Made by a program: the position numbers and the translations under genes. The notes under the pieces were generated by a model. The model was not told the DNA's origin and searched no databases. It was given only the letters and a program-made list of their open reading frames with translations. Below, piece by piece: positions 8,817-17,400 of a DNA stretch of 48,141 nucleotides (positions are counted from its first letter, which is position 1; every line of letters begins with the position of its first letter). Origin of the DNA: Marinifilaceae bacterium (GTDB lineage: Bacteria; Bacteroidota; Bacteroidia; Bacteroidales; Marinifilaceae). The DNA lies in contig JAGBFU010000044.1 of NCBI GenBank assembly GCA_017936285.1, positions 1 to 48,141 of the forward strand. Reading direction: 5' to 3'.

Positions 8817-9734
8817 CTATTTGTTTAGTTGATACTTACAGTTTCCATTCTCCAGAAAGTCCACAATCTGACGTGCTGCCGCCAATCCTGCATTGATATT
8901 AGCCTCGGCTGTCTGAGCACCCATCTTCTTCGGTGTAGCAAAATATCTGCCCTCAAACTGCTTGAACTCCTCTGAGTCGGGCGCAATATCGGTCATATAG
9001 GCTATATCCTGACGCTCTTTCATCACAGCTATCAAGCCCTCCTCATCAATAACCTCCTTACGGGCAGTATTCACAACTACAGCTCCCTTAGGCATCTTGC
9101 CTACCAAATCGTAACCGATTGATTTCTTGGTTTTCTCGGTAGCCGGAGTGTGAATTGAGACATATTGACATGTAGAGTACAACTCCTCTACGCTACCAAC
9201 CGGACTGGCACCGGCATTGGTAATCTGCTCATCAGTCATGAATGGATCATATGCGTAGACCTCCATACCAAAACCTTTTGCAATTCTACCAACATTCTGG
9301 CCCACGTTTCCATAGGCATGGATACCTATCTTTTTACCTTTGAGTTCTGTTCCTGCCTTACCGCTATAGAAACCACGTGCAACCATTACCATCATTCCGA
9401 AAGCCAATTCGGCAACGGCATTTGAATTTTGTCCCGGAGTATTCATGGCAACGACTCCGTTGGCACTACATCCGGGCAAATCAAGATTATCATATCCGGC
9501 TCCTGCACGTACAACTATCTTTAGATTTTTGGCAGCACACAAAATATCGGAATCAACTTTATCGGAACGTACAATCATTGCATCTACATCGGCAGCAGCC
9601 TGAGCAAACGCCTCCTGAGTTCCATACTTCTCCAATACGACAGTTTCATATCCAGCCGCATCAAAAATCTCCTTAATTCCCTTGACCGCTACGGGAGCAA
9701 AGGGCTTATCCGTAGCTATTAATACTTTAGCCAT
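8817..9734 (-). CDS. serA: D-3-phosphoglycerate dehydrogenase
   Basis: 305-aa NAD-dependent dehydrogenase catalysing the first step of serine synthesis (3-phosphoglycerate to 3-phosphohydroxypyruvate). D-2-hydroxyacid dehydrogenase features: Rossmann-type loop KKIGIHAYGNVGQNVGRIAKGFG, VVRAGAGYDNLD, catalytic Arg in NTARKEVIDEEGL, and Glu in the following helix. The catalytic His normally found in the C-terminal segment is not obvious (PKKMGAQTAEAN is at that position), as in other short Bacteroidota SerA forms. It lacks the C-terminal ACT domain of the long enzymes, so serine feedback as in E. coli is not expected. Start MAKVLIATDKPF (9734) chosen over a Met 11 codons upstream. It lies 13 bases after serC. 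Confidence 0.92.
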   Translation of the reverse strand: MAKVLIATDKPFAPVAVKGIKEIFDAAGYETVVLEKYGTQEAFAQAAADVDAMIVRSDKVDSDILCAAKNLKIVVRAGAGYDNLDLPGCSANGVVAMNTPGQNSNAVAELAFGMMVMVARGFYSGKAGTELKGKKIGIHAYGNVGQNVGRIAKGFGMEVYAYDPFMTDEQITNAGASPVGSVEELYSTCQYVSIHTPATEKTKKSIGYDLVGKMPKGAVVVNTARKEVIDEEGLIAVMKERQDIAYMTDIAPDSEEFKQFEGRYFATPKKMGAQTAEANINAGLAAARQIVDFLENGNCKYQLNK

Positions 9735-9747
9735 AGCCTTGAATCTC

Positions 9748-10824
9748 TTATTTTTGACTGTTCTCAAAATCCTTCATAACCTGAATCAATGCAGCAACAT
9801 CCTCGTCGGTACAAGCATTGTAGCATGATGCTCTAAAACCTCCAACTGAACGGTGTCCCTTGATTCCGACAATATCTGCCTTCTTGCATGCTGCCATAAA
9901 AGCATCTGCCAGCTCCTCCTTACCGGGAGCCATAATAAACGGAATGTTCATTCTTGATCTTGAACCCTCGTCCACTACCGGAATAAACATTGAGTTTCTC
10001 TCTATCTCGGCATATAGTGCATCTGAGTGGGCAATTGCTCTACGCTCCATCTCTTTCAATCCGCCACTCTCCTTAATCCACTTCAATGTCTGGCCTACAG
10101 TATAGATATTTACACATGGAGGAGTATTATACATAGATCCATTCTTAACATGTGTCTTATATTTCAACATTGTCGGAATTTTCCTGTCTGCAACAACCTT
10201 ATCAAGGAACTCATTCTTAATAATCACAAATACCAATCCTGCAGGTCCCAGATTCTTTTGACAACCTCCATATATAAGGTCATATTTACTAACATCTACC
10301 GGACGGCTGCATATATCCGAAGACATATCGGCAATAACCGGTACAGGTGAATCAATATCCTTAAGAATCTCTGTTCCACGAATTGTATTGTTTGTTGTTA
10401 TATGTAAATAATCTACGTCAGCCGGGATCTCAGGAATCTCAGGGAAATATACATAGTCTCTATCTTTTGAACTACAGATTTCAACCACCTCACCAAACAA
10501 TTCAGCCTCAGCCATTGCCTTGGTTGACCATGTTCCCGAATCAATATATGCTGCCTTTGTCTTGAGGAAGTTATATGGAACCATACAGAACTGCAGACTT
10601 GCTCCACCACCCATAAACATAACACTATAATTGTCGGGAATCTCAAGCACCTCCTTAAACAACGCCACTGTCTCGTCATATATTGCCTGGAAGTCCGACG
10701 ATCGATGCGATACCTCAAGAATTGACTGACCGCATGTTCCCAACTCCATAACAGCTTTAGCTGTATTCTCCAATGCCATATCCGATAATTTACATGGACC
10801 GGCATTAAAAATGTGCTTTCTCAT
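9748..10824 (-). CDS. serC: Phosphoserine aminotransferase
   Basis: 358-aa pyridoxal-phosphate enzyme, second step of serine synthesis. Family signatures: HIFNAGPCKLSD at the N-terminus, SVMFMGGGASLQFCMVPYNF, the ADMSSDICSRPVDVSKYDLIYGGCQKNLGPAGL segment whose Lys in GGCQKN binds the cofactor, and the C-terminal GHRSVGGFRASCYNA substrate-binding Arg/His motif. First gene of the operon, with a Bacteroidota promoter about 50 bases upstream. Normal length and start. Confidence 0.96.
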   Translation of the reverse strand: MRKHIFNAGPCKLSDMALENTAKAVMELGTCGQSILEVSHRSSDFQAIYDETVALFKEVLEIPDNYSVMFMGGGASLQFCMVPYNFLKTKAAYIDSGTWSTKAMAEAELFGEVVEICSSKDRDYVYFPEIPEIPADVDYLHITTNNTIRGTEILKDIDSPVPVIADMSSDICSRPVDVSKYDLIYGGCQKNLGPAGLVFVIIKNEFLDKVVADRKIPTMLKYKTHVKNGSMYNTPPCVNIYTVGQTLKWIKESGGLKEMERRAIAHSDALYAEIERNSMFIPVVDEGSRSRMNIPFIMAPGKEELADAFMAACKKADIVGIKGHRSVGGFRASCYNACTDEDVAALIQVMKDFENSQK

Positions 10825-10872
10825 AAATATATTTTTTAGTTTTTAATGTACGGATTCTCTGTGAACCCTTTG

Positions 10873-10905
10873 CAAAGGTAGCAAAAGGGGTTTTGATTTT
10901 CCAAA
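10873..10905 (-). promoter_or_regulatory. Bacteroidota-type promoter of serC-serA-DUF1015
   Basis: On the minus strand TTTG (10905-10902), 21-base spacer, TACCTTTG (10880-10873). Both elements match the consensus. The leader to the serC ATG would be about 45 bases. Confidence 0.65.
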
Positions 10906-10999
10906 TAATAGAGGGGCTAAAATCTCTATTTTATGCATATTTTTACAATATTGGTATTTACAGATGAATATTGAAAATTTTTGATTTTTTTCTCCTCTA

Positions 11000-11030
11000 T
11001 TTGTTGTTTCGATTATTATTTGTAACTTTA
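11000..11030 (+). promoter_or_regulatory. Probable promoter of the STAS-ftsB-ruvX-def operon
   Basis: TTTG at 11000-11003, 19-base spacer, TAACTTTA at 11023-11030 (one mismatch to TAnnTTTG). Transcription would begin about 11037, which excludes a GTG start at 11033 for the next gene and supports the ATG at 11060. Confidence 0.5.
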
Positions 11031-11059
11031 TCGTGCGAATTTTTTTGAACAACTTATTT

Positions 11060-11368
11060 ATGATACTTAACATCAAACAACAGGGAAACGAATATCGGAT
11101 CGATGTCAAGTGCAGCAGACTTACATTAGCCTATTCGGAGGAGTTAAAAGATGAGGTCAAGCCTCTTCTTGGAGTAGAAGGTGCCAATGTCATCATTGAT
11201 TTGAAAGGTGTTCAATTCATTGACAGCAGTGGTGTTGGAAGTTTAATTTCATTGGCAAAGCAAGCTAAAGTCTCAAACTCAACACTCACAATTGAGAATC
11301 CTGAACAGGGGGTCAAGGAGTTATTTACACTGCTTCGCCTTGATTTGATACTAAATATTCGTAATTAG
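11060..11368 (+). CDS. Stand-alone STAS-domain protein (anti-sigma-antagonist-like)
   Basis: 102-aa single-domain protein. The STAS fold is indicated by alternating strands and helices and by the core VIIDLKGVQFIDSSGVGSLISLAK, where the Ser in DSSGVG is the residue phosphorylated in SpoIIAA-type antagonists. No cognate anti-sigma kinase or sigma factor is nearby, so the partner is unknown; in Bacteroidota such proteins are often orphan. It is the first gene of a compact operon with a FtsB-like gene, ruvX and def. Confidence 0.85.
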   Translation: MILNIKQQGNEYRIDVKCSRLTLAYSEELKDEVKPLLGVEGANVIIDLKGVQFIDSSGVGSLISLAKQAKVSNSTLTIENPEQGVKELFTLLRLDLILNIRN

Positions 11369-11384
11369 GATAACAGAATTCTCT

Positions 11385-11669
11385 ATGTTCAGAAATCTTT
11401 TCAGAAAACACATGCTGATATTTCTGTCAGCATTTATATTTGCGGTGTGGATGCTCTTTTGCGACAAATACTCCGTAGTGAATCGCTATGCAACAAACAG
11501 AAAGATTTCAGAACTGCAGGAACAGTATGACAAATATTCAGACTCATACAACGCAGACTCACTAAGCATAGAGGAGATTAAACGTTCAAGAATCAATCTG
11601 GAGAAGTATGCTCGCGAACACTATTATATGAAGAGCGACAACGAAGATATTTTTATTGTAGTTGAATGA
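11385..11669 (+). CDS. FtsB/DivIC-like septum formation protein
   Basis: 94-aa bitopic membrane protein: short basic cytoplasmic start (MFRNLFRKH), one transmembrane helix (residues about 9-27), then a coiled-coil stretch (KISELQEQYDKYSDSYNADSLSIEEIKRS) and a C-terminal EKYAREHYYMKSDNEDIFIV. The REHYYMK...EDIFIV ending is characteristic of the FtsB/DivIC family of divisome proteins, which form a trimer with FtsL and FtsQ. The 3' end overlaps the next start by four bases (ATGA). Confidence 0.85.
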   Translation: MFRNLFRKHMLIFLSAFIFAVWMLFCDKYSVVNRYATNRKISELQEQYDKYSDSYNADSLSIEEIKRSRINLEKYAREHYYMKSDNEDIFIVVE

Positions 11670-12085
11670 GCAGAGCTATTGGAATAGATTACGGCAAAAA
11701 GAGAGTCGGAGTGGCAGTTACCGACAGTTTGGGAATTGTTGCAACACCATTAGGCACCGTTGCTTCAAACGAGATATACAAATTTCTGACTGAATACTTC
11801 AAGAGCGAGGATGTCAGCACAATCGTGGTTGGGCATCCCAAACAGATGGACAACACCGACTCGCAGAGTATGGAGTATATCGTTCCATTTGTAAAGGCTC
11901 TGCGAAAAAAGTTTCCCGATAAACAGATAGAGATGTATGACGAGCGTTTCACCTCTGTTCTTGCACACAAAGCGATGATTGAGGGTGGAGCAAAAAAACA
12001 TACCAGACAAAATAAAGCACTTATAGACTCTATGAGTGCAACAATAATATTAAACTCATGGTTGGAGAGTAAAAAATTTTTATAA
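11666..12085 (+). CDS. ruvX: Putative pre-16S rRNA nuclease / Holliday junction resolvase-like protein (YqgF)
   Basis: 139-aa RNase H-fold protein. It has GIDYGKKRVGVAVTD (first catalytic Asp), TIVVGHPKQMDN, and EMYDERFTSVLA (later acidic residue), and ends near the conserved KKHTRQNKALIDSMSATIILNSWLE. The family (YqgF/RuvX) matures the 5' end of 16S rRNA in E. coli; older annotations call it a Holliday junction resolvase. It is translationally coupled to the FtsB-like gene by an ATGA overlap and lies two bases before def. Confidence 0.93.
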   Translation: MSRAIGIDYGKKRVGVAVTDSLGIVATPLGTVASNEIYKFLTEYFKSEDVSTIVVGHPKQMDNTDSQSMEYIVPFVKALRKKFPDKQIEMYDERFTSVLAHKAMIEGGAKKHTRQNKALIDSMSATIILNSWLESKKFL

Positions 12086-12087
12086 CT

Positions 12088-12645
12088 ATGTTTTTACCAA
12101 TTTATCTATACGGTCATCCCGTATTAAAAAATATCAGTCAAGAGATAACAATGGACTATCCCGATCTTGACAAACTTATTGAGGATATGTTCTATACAAT
12201 GGATTATGCAGATGGAGTTGGCTTGGCAGCACCACAAATCGGCAAGAATATCCGACTTTTTGTTATTGACACTACAGCTTTTACAGAACATGATCCCGAG
12301 TGTAACGGATACCGTAAAGCCTTTATCAATGCAAATATTGTAGAGCGTTTTGGTGATATGATTGATCGTGAAGAGGGATGCCTCAGTGTGCCGGGCATAC
12401 ATGAGTATGTAAGACGCCACGAATCAATCCGCATGCAATATATGGACGAGAAGGGCGAACAGCACGAAGAGGTATTCAGCGGTTTCAAAGCGTGGGTTAT
12501 CCAACACGAGTATGACCACCTTGAAGGCATGGTATTTACCGATCATATCTCCGCATTAAAAAGAAGATTGATAAAGAGCAAATTGACCAACATCGCAACC
12601 GGAAAGAGCAGCTGCAGATATAAATGTGTCAGAGGGATAAAATAG
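12088..12645 (+). CDS. def: Peptide deformylase
   Basis: 185-aa metalloenzyme that removes the formyl group from nascent protein N-termini. All three signature motifs are intact: GVGLAAPQIG, EGCLSVPG (Cys metal ligand) and QHEYDHLEG (two His ligands and catalytic Glu). Normal length for a Bacteroidota type enzyme, last gene of the tight STAS-ftsB-ruvX-def run. Confidence 0.96.
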   Translation: MFLPIYLYGHPVLKNISQEITMDYPDLDKLIEDMFYTMDYADGVGLAAPQIGKNIRLFVIDTTAFTEHDPECNGYRKAFINANIVERFGDMIDREEGCLSVPGIHEYVRRHESIRMQYMDEKGEQHEEVFSGFKAWVIQHEYDHLEGMVFTDHISALKRRLIKSKLTNIATGKSSCRYKCVRGIK

Positions 12646-12673
12646 CATCCCAAAAATTTTATATTTAAAATTA

Positions 12674-12718
12674 TTTATCATAATATTGCAACTTATTAAA
12701 TTGCAATATTATGATAAA
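12674..12718. repeat. 18-bp perfect inverted repeat covering the comEC start codon
   Basis: TTTATCATAATATTGCAA (12674-12691) and TTGCAATATTATGATAAA (12701-12718) are exact reverse complements with a 9-base loop. The ATG of the next gene (12711-12713) lies in the right arm. As RNA it would bury the start codon; as DNA it could be an operator for a dimeric regulator. Confidence 0.85.
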
Positions 12719-13889
12719 CTTTGCCCGTAGATACCCATTTATTCTATTTACAATCCCACTTGTAACCGGCATTGGCATAGGCAATAGTATCGTTATGTCC
12801 TATACCGAAACGGCCATATTTCTACTAATTCTGCTCCTTTTCATCATTATCCTGTATCGGTTATCATCGTTATCCGTCAAAGAGTATGCAATTCCCCTAT
12901 TACTGATTGCTATCGGAGTAGCGGTATCAAATATCAATCTGAGAGAGATAATCACTTTCCCGGGACTCATAGAGAATCACATTTTACCATTTATTGAAAA
13001 ATTCCGTACAGCCTTAATCAAGAAGAATCAGAGAATAATATCCGCCCCCGAAATCAGTGCTCTAAGCAATGCAATCGCATTAGGGTATAAGAATGATCTT
13101 CCTCCACAAATCAAAGAGTTGTTTGCAAAGTGCGGTATCATGCACATTGCAGCAGTATCCGGACTACACGTAGGCGCTATCTTTGTTTTGATCAAAAAAG
13201 GAACTTCGCTTATTAAAGGGGGCTTTATTTACAGTAAAGGCAGCGCAATAACTGCCACATGGATCTACACCATTTTATCGGGATTATCGCCATCTGCCAT
13301 CAGAGCTGCAGCAATTCTGACCTACACTACTATCGGTGAGAGTTTTAACCGCAGTTTCAGCTCTCTCAACGGAATTTTTGCATGCTTTTTTATCACAATT
13401 ATAATCTCGCCCGATACCCTGTACAATCTAAGTTTTCAACTATCCTATGCAGCATACATCGGTATCATTACACTCTTCCCTCTCTTTTCTCCTGCCAAAA
13501 AGGGAGGCAACCGGATAGTAAAATGGATTGTGGCTTCGCTCAGTGTCTCAGTAGCTGCACAACTTCTCACTCTTCCAATCACAATTTACTACTTTAATGC
13601 AATTAGCACCAACAGTTTTATTCTGAATCTGGCTGTAATACCATTGGTATCGCTACTTTTATACATAGATATAATAGCTCTGCTGCTTCCATCTCCTTTA
13701 TCCTGCTTTTTGGGCGAGGCCACAAGAGTAACAGGGAGATGCATTATTGACATAACCGAATTAATTGAACCCATAAATATCTACGTACAAGATATTTATA
13801 TCAGTAACGAGGGAATTATAATATACTATATAACTCTATTGGGAGCAACCATTTTCATTCATAAATTTTTGCATCATAAAACGCCTTAA
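12711..13889 (+). CDS. Short ComEC/Rec2-like membrane protein (competence domain only)
   Basis: 392-aa polytopic membrane protein. It holds the ComEC core: CGIMHIAAVSGLHVGAIF (residues about 144-161), LSGLSPSAIRAAAILTYTTIGE (about 190-211) and further helices. Typical ComEC proteins are about 650-750 aa, with an N-terminal OB-like domain before the core and a C-terminal metallo-beta-lactamase domain. Here only about 50 residues separate the N-terminal helices from the core and nothing follows it, so both extra domains are missing. No remnants occur downstream (trkA follows within 114 bases), so it is a compact form rather than an obvious fresh truncation. In other bacteria ComEC carries single-stranded DNA into the cytoplasm. 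Confidence 0.85.
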   Translation: MINFARRYPFILFTIPLVTGIGIGNSIVMSYTETAIFLLILLLFIIILYRLSSLSVKEYAIPLLLIAIGVAVSNINLREIITFPGLIENHILPFIEKFRTALIKKNQRIISAPEISALSNAIALGYKNDLPPQIKELFAKCGIMHIAAVSGLHVGAIFVLIKKGTSLIKGGFIYSKGSAITATWIYTILSGLSPSAIRAAAILTYTTIGESFNRSFSSLNGIFACFFITIIISPDTLYNLSFQLSYAAYIGIITLFPLFSPAKKGGNRIVKWIVASLSVSVAAQLLTLPITIYYFNAISTNSFILNLAVIPLVSLLLYIDIIALLLPSPLSCFLGEATRVTGRCIIDITELIEPINIYVQDIYISNEGIIIYYITLLGATIFIHKFLHHKTP

Positions 13890-13933
13890 ACCATAACGTG
13901 TAAACAAAAAAAAAGTAAATCTGCGTTATACTC

Positions 13934-13964
13934 TTTGTTCTTAGCTCCCATTTTACTACTTTTG
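13934..13964 (+). promoter_or_regulatory. Bacteroidota-type promoter of trkA-trkH
   Basis: TTTG (13934-13937), 19-base spacer, TACTTTTG (13957-13964). Both elements match the consensus. It is placed about 40 bases before the trkA ATG. Confidence 0.65.
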
Positions 13965-14003
13965 TAAACAAATTGCAATTTAGGATTTGTTCAGATTATT
14001 GAC

Positions 14004-15347
14004 ATGGATATAGTTATTGCCGGAGCCGGTGCCGTCGGAACTCACTTGGCACGAATGCTAAGCAGACAGAAGCACACTATTACACTAATTGACCCCGACG
14101 CCGAAAAATTAGAGAATATAGAGAGTCAAATTGAGGTTATGACTAAAGTTGGCTCGTGTATTCTTTTGAGTGTATTGCGCGATGTCTCGGTAGATCAGTG
14201 CGATCTATTCGTTGCTGTAAACCCTACCGAAGAGTTAAACATCAACTCTGCCATTATGGCAAAAAAACTTGGCGCAAAGCACACTGTAGCCAGAGTCAAC
14301 AATAGCGAATATCTTGAAAAAGAGAGCGCTGAATACCTGAAGAGTGTTGGTGTTGACGAAATTATCTATCCCGATAGTTTGGCAGCCATTGAGATTGTTA
14401 ATGCCTTGAAACAAATTGGCTCGCGCCAATTACACGAATTCTCGGATGGTAAGTTACAACTAATGGGAATCAAACTATGGGACAATGCTCTTATTCTCAA
14501 TATGTCCTTGATAGAGATGGCAAACCACTTCGGTGCCGACCTATTTCGTATAGTTGCGATCAAAAGGGCAACACACACCATTATCCCACGAGGTGATACA
14601 GTCTTAAAATATGGTGATCTGATATTCGTCGTTACAAAGCCACAGGATTCCAAAGACATATTCGAGTTGTGTGGAAAAAACTCATTCGAAATCAAAACAA
14701 TAATGATTGTTGGTGCTACTCAATTGGGAGTAAAAGCAGCATCGCTTCTTCAAGAGAATTACAAAGTTAAACTAATTGATCCCGACCGAGAGCGCTGCAT
14801 TCAGGTTGCAGACCAATTAACCGACACGCTTGTTATAAATGGAGATGGAAGGGATTTGGATTTGTTAAGAGAGGAGAATCTCAAAAATACAGATGCTTTC
14901 CTATGCCTTACTGAAAATTCCGAGGCTAACATTCTGACCAGCTTGTTAGCAAAAAAACAGGGAGTAAAGAAGAGTATTGCTCGTGTAGAGAACATTGACT
15001 ACATTGATTTGGCAGAAAATATCGGTTTAGGAACCATTATCAACACAAAGATGATTGCAGCCTCGCACATATATCGTCATACCCTGAAGGTTAATGTTCA
15101 ACATCTAAAATTCGTAAACTTCACAGATGCAGAAGTATTTGAACTGAAAGCAGAAGAGGGGTCATATATTACTAAACGTGCCATCAAAGATTTAAATCTG
15201 CCAGAACATACTACATTAGGTGGAATTATTCGAGGCGACGATGCACATATCGCTACAGGAAACACAAAAATTGAGCCTGGAGATCAAGTAGTTGTATTTG
15301 CTCTATCATCAGCCGTAAAGAAGGTTATTAAGCTATTTCAGAAATGA
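14004..15347 (+). CDS. trkA: Trk potassium uptake regulatory subunit TrkA
   Basis: 447-aa cytoplasmic, peripheral membrane regulator of K+ uptake. Duplicated RCK layout: the first Rossmann-type NAD-binding domain opens with MDIVIAGAGAVGTHLARML and the second with IMIVGATQLGVKAASLL (residues about 233-249), each followed by a TrkA-C domain. Lengths and order match TrkA. The stop codon overlaps the ATG of trkH (ATGA), giving coupled synthesis of regulator and channel. Confidence 0.95.
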   Translation: MDIVIAGAGAVGTHLARMLSRQKHTITLIDPDAEKLENIESQIEVMTKVGSCILLSVLRDVSVDQCDLFVAVNPTEELNINSAIMAKKLGAKHTVARVNNSEYLEKESAEYLKSVGVDEIIYPDSLAAIEIVNALKQIGSRQLHEFSDGKLQLMGIKLWDNALILNMSLIEMANHFGADLFRIVAIKRATHTIIPRGDTVLKYGDLIFVVTKPQDSKDIFELCGKNSFEIKTIMIVGATQLGVKAASLLQENYKVKLIDPDRERCIQVADQLTDTLVINGDGRDLDLLREENLKNTDAFLCLTENSEANILTSLLAKKQGVKKSIARVENIDYIDLAENIGLGTIINTKMIAASHIYRHTLKVNVQHLKFVNFTDAEVFELKAEEGSYITKRAIKDLNLPEHTTLGGIIRGDDAHIATGNTKIEPGDQVVVFALSSAVKKVIKLFQK

Positions 15348-16798
15348 TTAATTTCAAGTTTATTATCAATATATGTGGAAAATTACTCTATATTGAGTGT
15401 TTTTTCGTCATCATATCTGCTTTAGTTGCACTCTACTATGGCGAAGATGATTTTTGGGCTTTCATACATACTGCTGCAATAATTCTAGGTGTTGCAACAG
15501 CAATGGTTACCGGCATTAAACAGAATGACAAGACCTTGACTCGTAAAGACGGGTATTTCATTGTAACATTCATTTGGATACTGTTTACTATCTTTGGAAG
15601 CTTGCCATATATCTTGTCAGGTCATATTCCAAGCTTTGCAGATGCCTTCTTTGAAACCATGTCCGGTTTCACAACCACAGGTTCCACTATCATAAATGAT
15701 ATTGAAGCTCTACCGCATGCCACCCTATTTTGGCGCTCATTAACACAATGGCTTGGCGGAATGGGTATAATCACTCTATTTATAGCCCTATTGCCAAGTT
15801 TAGGTATTGAGAGTCGAGACCTTTACATCGCAGAAGATACATCACCTATTCACAGTAAAACTGGTGCAACTTTCTCATTTACTACAAGATCATTCTGGAT
15901 CATATACATAGGGTTAACACTTATATGTACCGTCATGCTTAAATTTGGAGGTATGAATTGGTTCGACTCAATGAACCATGCCTTAACAGCTCTCTCGACA
16001 GGAGGATTCAGTACCAAAAATTCAAGTATTGCCTTTTGGGATTCTCCATACATTCAATATGTACTTATTTTGTTTATGCTGGTTGCAGGATTAAATTTCA
16101 CTCTGATCTTTTCATTGTTCAGCAGACATTGGAAGAATCTATTCAAAGATGCTGAAAGTAAATTCTGCCTTGCCATTATAGGAGTTACAACTCTTATTTC
16201 AACTACCATTCTCTATATACATAATACGTATGGGTTTGAAGAGAGTTTTAGAGCATCTCTATTTCAAATAGTATCACTTATGTCAACCACCGGATATGTA
16301 ACAGAAAATTACTTACTATGGCCGGGAGCTATTTTACCAATCCTTGCATTTGTTATGTTTATCGGTCAATGTTCAGGATCAACTGCGGGTGGATTAAAAT
16401 GTATAAGAGGATTAATTGTATTAAAGACTATCTTTTCAGACATGAAAAGAATTATTCATCCCAATGCAATCATCTTGGTAAAGTATAACAATAAAGGAGT
16501 TCAACCCCAAGTTACAAACTCTATCATGAATTTCTTTATTTTGTACGTGCTTATCCTTACAACTGGAAGTATTATTCTATACGCACTTCTTGAAAATTCG
16601 GATTGGACAACAGCCATTAGTGCCACCTTAACAGCGTTGAGCAATGTTGGTCCCGGTTTTGAAAACGTTGGCCCGGTCTCAACATTCGCATGGATGAACG
16701 CTCCATCAAAGATATTTTGTTCTATCCTGATGTTAATCGGCCGTCTTGAGATGTTTACAGTTCTGGTTCTCTTTACTCGTGAATTCTGGAGACGCTAA
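15344..16798 (+). CDS. trkH: Trk potassium uptake channel subunit TrkH
   Basis: 484-aa polytopic membrane protein of the Trk/Ktr/HKT superfamily, with four repeated pore-loop units. Selectivity-filter loops are visible as FETMSGFTTTGSTI, ALTALSTGGFSTKNSS, QIVSLMSTTGYVTENY and TLTALSNVGPGFENVG. TrkA, encoded just upstream, gates it. It ends in RLEMFTVLVLFTREFWRR, a typical TrkH C-terminus. Its stop codon is immediately adjacent to the stop codon of the convergent ybaK gene. Confidence 0.96.
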   Translation: MINFKFIINICGKLLYIECFFVIISALVALYYGEDDFWAFIHTAAIILGVATAMVTGIKQNDKTLTRKDGYFIVTFIWILFTIFGSLPYILSGHIPSFADAFFETMSGFTTTGSTIINDIEALPHATLFWRSLTQWLGGMGIITLFIALLPSLGIESRDLYIAEDTSPIHSKTGATFSFTTRSFWIIYIGLTLICTVMLKFGGMNWFDSMNHALTALSTGGFSTKNSSIAFWDSPYIQYVLILFMLVAGLNFTLIFSLFSRHWKNLFKDAESKFCLAIIGVTTLISTTILYIHNTYGFEESFRASLFQIVSLMSTTGYVTENYLLWPGAILPILAFVMFIGQCSGSTAGGLKCIRGLIVLKTIFSDMKRIIHPNAIILVKYNNKGVQPQVTNSIMNFFILYVLILTTGSIILYALLENSDWTTAISATLTALSNVGPGFENVGPVSTFAWMNAPSKIFCSILMLIGRLEMFTVLVLFTREFWRR

Positions 16799-17278
16799 TT
16801 AATATAGTTCCGTAACTACGCCACGCACAACCTTAACTAACTCCACAGGATTCAACTTCAATTGCAATCCTCTTACTCCGGCACTTACATAGATGTAGTC
16901 AAAAGCCTGACAGGTTGCATGAAAGTATGTAGGAAATAGTTTTTTCATTCCTACAGGTGAGCAACCGCCACGAATATATCCAGTAAGTGGAAGCAACTCC
17001 TTCATAGGAATCAAGTCGCAACTCTTGTTTCCTGAAACCTTTGCAGCCTTCTTCAGATCGACCTCTTGATCTCCGGGAATAACACAGACAAAGTAACCTG
17101 TTTTATCTCCTTTTAGCACCAATGTTTTGAATACCTGCTCAATTGGCTCACTCAACTGATCCGCAATATGAGTTGCCGACAGATCCTCCTCATCAACTAC
17201 ATAGGGAACAAGTACATAAACAATTTTTGCTTTGTCCAGCAAGCGTGCTGCATTGGTTTTATTTATCTTCTGTGCCAT
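16799..17278 (-). CDS. ybaK: Cys-tRNA(Pro)/Cys-tRNA(Cys) deacylase YbaK-like
   Basis: 159-aa cytoplasmic trans-editing enzyme of the YbaK/ProX fold. It clears Cys mischarged on tRNA(Pro). Family motifs: TNAARLLDKAKIVY, VFKTLVLKGDKTGYFVCVIPGDQEVDLKKAAK with the conserved catalytic Lys in KTLV, and YIRGGCSPVGMKK with the GGxSPxG loop. Length is normal. A minus-strand -7-like element TAATTTTG (17309-17302) lies just upstream of the start, without a clear -33 box. Confidence 0.93.
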   Translation of the reverse strand: MAQKINKTNAARLLDKAKIVYVLVPYVVDEEDLSATHIADQLSEPIEQVFKTLVLKGDKTGYFVCVIPGDQEVDLKKAAKVSGNKSCDLIPMKELLPLTGYIRGGCSPVGMKKLFPTYFHATCQAFDYIYVSAGVRGLQLKLNPVELVKVVRGVVTELY

Positions 17279-17320
17279 AATTTTAACTGTTAAATTTTAA
17301 GCAAAATTAAAAAAATTAGC

Positions 17321-17328
17321 TATGTTTG
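17321..17328 (+). promoter_or_regulatory. Candidate -7 element for the glycoside hydrolase cluster
   Basis: TATGTTTG matches TAnnTTTG about 73 bases before the first gene. No convincing TTTG is present at the usual -33 distance, as expected if an activator is needed. Confidence 0.35.
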
Positions 17329-17400
17329 TACCTATGAATTTTAAAGAAAACCAACTCTCTTTTGAGAATAAAAAATAACAAACCAAGTTAATTCAAACAT

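Noticed and set aside
12711..13889. comEC as a pseudogene
   Set aside because: The frame is intact with all core motifs, and the 114 bases before trkA hold no remnant of a beta-lactamase-like domain.
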